Assembly (NCBI GenBank): GCA_003222455.1
Contig: QHWF01000816.1
Location: 1-5,938 of the forward strand
Length of the DNA: 5,938 nucleotides
Source: Acidobacteriota bacterium
Lineage (GTDB): Bacteria > Acidobacteriota > Vicinamibacteria > Vicinamibacterales > CAVVIG01
Reading direction: 5' to 3'
Shown in pieces: positions 5,608-5,938 of this stretch. The translations under genes were made by a program, and so were the position numbers. The notes under the pieces are model-generated. The model was not told where the DNA came from, searched no databases, and saw only the letters and a list, made by a program, of their open reading frames with translations. Within the stretch, counting starts at the first letter, position 1; each line of letters starts with the position of its first letter.

Positions 5608-5938
5608 TCAGTGGCCGGCGCGTTTCCGGGCGATCCGCGCGCGAACGTCTTCGACGGGCTGCGTGTTCACGACGTGCCGGGGCTCGACCCAGCCGCGTCG
5701 CGCCAGCAGCACGCCCAGGCCCATCTGTCGCTCGAGCAGTTCCGCCCGATGGCAATCGCTGCTGACGGCCAGCGTCGCCCCGGCCGCGACGGCACGGCGG
5801 GCGAGCGCGCCGTCGAGATCGAGGTGCCCGGGTGCGCCGTCGATTTCGACGAGCGTGTGTGTTTCGGCTGCCAGGACGAACAGTCGCTCGTAATCGAGGT
5901 CGTAGCCGGGACGCGACGGCACGAGGCGATTCGTCGGA
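5608..5938 (-). CDS. polX: PolX-type DNA polymerase/3'-5' exonuclease, C-terminal part of PHP domain (5'-truncated by window edge)
   Basis: Only the last ~110 residues are visible; the frame is open through the window edge (PTNRLVPSRPGYD at 5937 onward). They match the end of the PHP domain of bacterial family X polymerases, whose PHP module supplies metal-dependent 3'-5' exonuclease activity in DNA repair. Diagnostic pieces are PTNRL (part of the HPT.R motif; the His is just outside), VEIDGAPGHLDLDG, the metal-ligand pair in VSSDCHR (Asp and His), and the PolX-typical ARRGWVEPRHVVNT near the C-terminus. A stand-alone PHP hydrolase (histidinol-phosphatase-like) is possible because the polymerase part is not in view, but the GW.EP..V.NT ending favours PolX. 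It is followed 12 bp later by the DUF2723 gene on the same strand. Confidence 0.8.
   Translation of the reverse strand, partial: PTNRLVPSRPGYDLDYERLFVLAAETHTLVEIDGAPGHLDLDGALARRAVAAGATLAVSSDCHRAELLERQMGLGVLLARRGWVEPRHVVNTQPVEDVRARIARKRAGH

Noticed and set aside
4085..5755. Long open frame (about 556 codons) on the minus strand in another phase
   Set aside because: It overlaps the DUF2723 and polX genes, and its translation is an Arg/Ala/Gly-rich, low-hydrophobicity shadow typical of high-GC DNA, with no recognisable domain.

Overview
The window is high-GC bacterial DNA with the gene content of a diderm (Gram-negative-type) bacterium. It holds a MurA-type peptidoglycan enzyme, a LolA-type lipoprotein carrier and an outer-membrane secretin. 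The MurA paralogue type, the TPR-secretin and the DUF2723 membrane protein together suggest Acidobacteriota (perhaps Vicinamibacteria-like) or a neighbouring soil or sediment phylum. That assignment is an inference from gene style, not something a marker gene proves.

Layout. Positions 2-886 (+) are the C-terminal two thirds of a MurA-family enolpyruvyl transferase whose start lies outside the window. Positions 887-1102 are a convergent intergenic gap with a candidate terminator and an inverted-repeat element built from TTCGTGNN octamers. On the minus strand, 3533-2853 (LolA-like periplasmic carrier) and 2878-1103 (lipobox + TPR + secretin) overlap by 26 bp and form a compact two-gene operon. 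Positions 3534-3660 are a non-coding 'hairpin island': two matching 16-bp palindromes beside the lolA start, a 10-bp GC hairpin and a perfect 12-bp inverted repeat. At 3635-3753 there is a pair of inverted GTAG-headed REP-like elements. Positions 5595-3658 (minus) are a large DUF2723/TMEM260-like multi-pass membrane protein whose last ~31 codons lie inside the REP pair. Positions 5938-5608 (minus) are the C-terminal PHP domain of a PolX-type DNA polymerase, 12 bp upstream of the DUF2723 gene.

How the genes may work together. The secretin looks like a lipoprotein with its own TPR module, the fold of separate secretin pilotins such as PilF/PilW. It is encoded directly behind a LolA, the carrier that takes lipoproteins to the outer membrane. 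The pair can be read as a self-contained outer-membrane secretin delivery module. The murA and polX/DUF2723 units have no evident functional link to it. The most unusual material is non-coding: the REP-like pair with covarying stems, and a repeat core shared between the 3' ends of murA and the DUF2723 gene.
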